Assembly (NCBI RefSeq): GCF_025854375.1
Contig: NZ_CP107575.1
Coordinates: forward strand, 248,001-312,000
Direction: 5' to 3'
Source: Glutamicibacter sp. JL.03c
GTDB taxonomy: Bacteria > Actinomycetota > Actinomycetes > Actinomycetales > Micrococcaceae
Length of the DNA stretch: 64,000 bases
The notes beneath the pieces are model-generated. The model had not been told where the DNA came from. It did not search any database and was given only the letters and a program-made list of their open reading frames with translations. Both the position numbers and the translations under genes were made by a program. Positions 61,548 through 64,000 of this stretch are shown piece after piece (position 1 is the stretch's first letter; each line of letters begins with the position of its first letter).

Positions 61548-62843
61548 TCACCCCTCGCTAATGGGCAAGGGCTCGTCTACCAGCGGATGTTCCACTTCGT
61601 CGCGAGCGAACTTTCCAGCCCACCACGCGATAATTCCGAAGACTGGCGAGGCGAGGCCCGCGATGACAAATATCGACGGCAGGCTCAGAACCTGGGTGAG
61701 GGGTCCTGCGACCGCCATGGACAGCGGCATCAACGCCAGCGAAACGAAGAAGTCGAGGCTGGAAATCCGGCCCAGCAACCGGCTGGGCACCCTGCGTTGC
61801 AAGAGCGTTCCCCAGATGACCATGCCCACCGCATCGGTGATGCCGAAGGCCAAGAGGATGATGAACAGCATCCATGCTTCATCAACATAGCCGACCAGGG
61901 CCAAGGGCAGGGTGCCCAGGCACCAGCAAGCGGTCATCAAGCTCAGATAGCGGCGCGGAAATTTAGCCGAGGCAATCAGCAATGAACCGAGCGCTGATCC
62001 GATGCCGAAGAACGCCAAGGCGAAACTGAAAAGTTTCGCATCGCCGTGCAGGTGGTCGCTGACGATAAAGGGCAACAGCACTTCGAAAGGACCGATGAAG
62101 GTGAATACGGAGATGACCGAAAACAACAAGGTCCATAGCAGCCAGCGGGTGTGCACGGTGTAGCCGACACCCTCGCGCAATTGGCGGACAATGCCCGGTT
62201 TCGCTTCGCCATCAGCGACCGCTACGGCGTTGTAGGCTTCCCGGTTGGGAATCCTGCGCAGCATCAGCAAGGCGGACAAATGCACCAAGGCCACGCCGAT
62301 GATGGCGTGGGCCGGTGACAGTGCAGCGACGAGGAATCCGGCGGCCATGGGACCCAGCGCGGTATGCACCACGGGTCGCACGGTCCCTTCCAGCCCGTTG
62401 GCGGCCAGAAGCTGATCGCTGGGCAGCATCTTGGGCAGCAATGCAGAGTAGGACGGATAGAAGAATGCTGATCCGGCGCCCATGAAGAATCCGGCCACCA
62501 TCAGATGCCATAGTTCCAGGGCGCCGGAAATTGCGAGAATCGCGGTGATGCTCATCAGGGCAAAGGAAAAGGTCTCCACCAGCAGCACAATGCGACGGCA
62601 TGAATGCCGGTCTGCCATGATGCCGCCGAACAGCACGAAACACAGCAGGCCCGCGGCGTTGGCGGTGGCGACCATGGACAGTTCTACCGGTCCGCCGTCC
62701 AGCCGGCGTACCTGGTAGACCATGGCCACGCTCCACATGCCCGCGGCAAAGGTCGAGAAAACAAGGGCGCTGGCCAGCAGGGCGTAATCGCGGATGGCGA
62801 AGGGCTTGATGAGGCGCAGCGCAGAGGTCTTGAGCGCGCTCAT
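61548..62843 (-). CDS. MFS exporter (EntS/MefA-like branch)
   Basis: 431 residues, 12 membrane helices. AIRDYALLASALVFSTFAAGMWSVAMVYQV opens helix 1, FGGIMADRHSCRRIV is the motif-A loop, and PVVHTALGPMAAGFLVAALSP and DEAWMLFIILLAFGITDAVGMVIWGTLLQRRVPSRLLGRISSLD the conserved C-terminal part of the MFS_3 group, which export siderophores or macrolides. Single gene; stop is 137 bases upstream of the deacetylase start. Cargo unknown. Confidence 0.88.
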   Translation of the reverse strand: MSALKTSALRLIKPFAIRDYALLASALVFSTFAAGMWSVAMVYQVRRLDGGPVELSMVATANAAGLLCFVLFGGIMADRHSCRRIVLLVETFSFALMSITAILAISGALELWHLMVAGFFMGAGSAFFYPSYSALLPKMLPSDQLLAANGLEGTVRPVVHTALGPMAAGFLVAALSPAHAIIGVALVHLSALLMLRRIPNREAYNAVAVADGEAKPGIVRQLREGVGYTVHTRWLLWTLLFSVISVFTFIGPFEVLLPFIVSDHLHGDAKLFSFALAFFGIGSALGSLLIASAKFPRRYLSLMTACWCLGTLPLALVGYVDEAWMLFIILLAFGITDAVGMVIWGTLLQRRVPSRLLGRISSLDFFVSLALMPLSMAVAGPLTQVLSLPSIFVIAGLASPVFGIIAWWAGKFARDEVEHPLVDEPLPISEG

Positions 62844-62924
62844 GCAAACTCCTACGTTAGTGCGTGAATATCATCATCCGCCAAGTGATTGGGTTCTGTC
62901 AATCAGTATTTTAGACACAAAAAC

Positions 62925-62950
62925 GGGGAACAAGCCGTAGCTTGTTCCCC
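62925..62950. terminator. Terminator of ptsH
   Basis: GGGGAACAAGC-CGTA-GCTTGTTCCCC, a perfect 11-bp stem, with a T run on both strands (GGATTTTT on plus, GTTTTTGTG on minus). It ends ptsH transcription from the right and lies behind the MFS promoter. Confidence 0.88.
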
Positions 62951-62968
62951 GGATTTTTGAGCTAAGAA

Positions 62969-63247
62969 TTACTCAGCGTCGTGGTCGGTCTCCAAGATGG
63001 TGACCAGCTGGTCAAGGGCAGCTTCTGCGCCCTCGCCCTCGGCACGCAGCACCACGGTAGTGCCGTGCTCGGCACCCAGGCCCATGAGCGAGAGGATGCT
63101 CGAAGCGTCCATGGCCTCGTCCGCTGGCTCGCCTTCCAGGGCGATGGTGACCTCTACCGGAAGCTCTGCTGCCGCTTCGGCGAAGATGGCCGCCGGGCGG
63201 GCGTGCAGGCCGACGCGGCTGCCGATGATTGCTTTACGTTCTGCCAT
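62969..63247 (-). CDS. ptsH: Phosphocarrier protein HPr
   Basis: 92 residues. The active His15 is in VGLHARPA, which takes phosphate from Enzyme I, and the Ser46-type regulatory region is in DASSILSLMGLG, though the Ser position is less clear than in Firmicutes. The start has TGAAGGAGCC upstream (minus strand). It passes phosphate from Enzyme I to sugar-specific PTS proteins. Its gene is 52 bases downstream of the Enzyme I gene in the same direction. Confidence 0.95.
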   Translation of the reverse strand: MAERKAIIGSRVGLHARPAAIFAEAAAELPVEVTIALEGEPADEAMDASSILSLMGLGAEHGTTVVLRAEGEGAEAALDQLVTILETDHDAE

Positions 63248-63299
63248 GATGGCTCCTTCAGGATCTTGTGATCGGTCGTTGAGGATAAATTCTAGTGGC

Positions 63300-64000
63300 C
63301 TACAGGCCGAAGCGGTCCAGCTCGCTCAGCTCGGCGCGCACGGCGCTGCGGGCCAACTCGGCAGACGGCGCATCCAATGCCAGCTTGGCCAGGCGCTGGG
63401 CCTTGGCGAAGTCCACGGTCTGCAGTACTGCGGAGACCGGAGCCAACGCGCGCTTGTTCATCGACAAGGTGGTGACACCCAGGCCCACCAGGACCACGGC
63501 TAGCGCAGGGTCGGCTGCGGCCTCGCCGCACACGCCCACCGGCTTGCCATCGGCGCTCTGCGCGCCCGCGGTAGTGGCCGCGACCATGTGCAGCACCGCT
63601 GGCTGCCATGGGTCGTTGAGCTCGGCCAAGGTGCCCAGCTGGCGGTCCGCGGCCATGGTGTACTGGGTCAGGTCATTGGTGCCAATGGAGACGAAGTCAC
63701 AGCGCTGCAGGATCTGGCCGGCCAGAATTGCGGCCGAAGGAACCTCGATCATGGTTCCAGCGGTAGCCAGGCCAGCGGCCCGAGCCATCTTTGCGAAATC
63801 CTCAGCCTCGGCCGGGGTGGAGATCATCGGGGCCATCACCCAGACATCCGCCTCGTGCTCGCTGGCCGCCTGCGCGATGGCCTTGAGCTGGCGCTCCAGC
63901 ACACCGGGGCTGGACAGGTCGGTGCGGTAGCCGCGCACACCCAGCGCAGGATTCGGCTCGCTGGAGTCGGTCAGGAAAGGCAGCGGCTTATCCGCGCCGG
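63300..64000 (-). CDS. ptsI: PTS Enzyme I, C-terminal part
   Basis: The gene runs off the right edge; 233 residues of the C-terminal PEP-binding domain are visible. Motifs are ALGVRGYRTDLSSPGVLERQLKAI (from the edge), VMAPMISTPAEAEDF, GTMIEVPSAA, FVSIGTNDLTQYTMAADR and PVGVCGEAAADP with the catalytic Cys. Enzyme I takes phosphate from PEP and gives it to HPr. HPr is coded next in the same direction, so this is a ptsI-ptsH pair. The N-terminal active His is outside the window. Confidence 0.95.
   Translation of the reverse strand, partial: GADKPLPFLTDSSEPNPALGVRGYRTDLSSPGVLERQLKAIAQAASEHEADVWVMAPMISTPAEAEDFAKMARAAGLATAGTMIEVPSAAILAGQILQRCDFVSIGTNDLTQYTMAADRQLGTLAELNDPWQPAVLHMVAATTAGAQSADGKPVGVCGEAAADPALAVVLVGLGVTTLSMNKRALAPVSAVLQTVDFAKAQRLAKLALDAPSAELARSAVRAELSELDRFGL

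Overview
This 64 kb window comes from a high-GC actinobacterium of the family Micrococcaceae. Gene content, codon use and protein sequences point to Arthrobacter or Glutamicibacter, but no ribosomal marker lies in the window, so the genus is an inference. It reads as ordinary chromosome: dense, mostly single or two-to-four gene operons, many with clear hairpin terminators, plus one decayed accessory stretch at about 33-39 kb and a second small patch of decay at 52-53 kb.

Layout. 0-6.3 kb: start of a purine permease (cut by the window edge), a tandem universal stress protein, a secreted NlpC/P60 wall hydrolase, a small zincin metalloprotease, a four-tRNA cluster (Glu, Asp, Phe, Asp), a hypothetical gene and exonuclease III. 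6.4-10.1 kb: a valine-type acyl-CoA degradation cluster (3-hydroxyisobutyryl-CoA hydrolase, 3-hydroxyisobutyrate dehydrogenase, acyl-CoA dehydrogenase) around a MarR regulator, with related operator-like sequences at both promoters. 10.1-19.4 kb: nadE, pyrE, an ABC-2 exporter with its TetR regulator, a HAD phosphatase, an RNA methyltransferase, an M23 peptidase, class II fructose-bisphosphate aldolase and a DUF3151 gene.

19.5-23.7 kb is the most interesting stretch. A DUF4956 membrane protein and a VTC-domain (polyphosphate polymerase-like) protein lie behind four 11-nt units resembling a PHO box. They face a three-gene operon of an acidic-tailed anchored protein, a histidine kinase and a response regulator, which has its own 11-bp direct repeat. 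23.7-33 kb: kynureninase with an Lrp regulator and a permease, thymidine kinase, a class I glutamine amidotransferase hydrolase, and a nitrogen operon of ammonium transporter, a PII protein with Phe at the usual Tyr51 position, and an ornithine cyclodeaminase-family dehydrogenase.

33-39 kb is accessory: a P-loop kinase-like gene broken by one in-frame stop, an ABC ATPase plus MFS exporter pair with a GntR regulator, a lipoprotein, a DUF2283 gene, long gene-free stretches and three copies of a short motif. 39-44 kb: an M20 carbamoylase and a sarcosine/N-methyl-amino-acid oxidase facing a LysR regulator, then a TetR-DMT exporter pair. 44-49.4 kb: xylitol/xylose use (alditol oxidase, xylulokinase, xylose isomerase, ROK repressor). 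49.4-64 kb: a MerR regulator, purA, a decayed NUDIX-LOG gene pair, a sodium:solute symporter facing a thiamine-diphosphate enzyme, an AAA ATPase plus TPR membrane protein pair, an SRPBCC protein, a polysaccharide deacetylase lipoprotein, an MFS exporter, and the PTS general proteins HPr and Enzyme I (the latter cut by the right edge).
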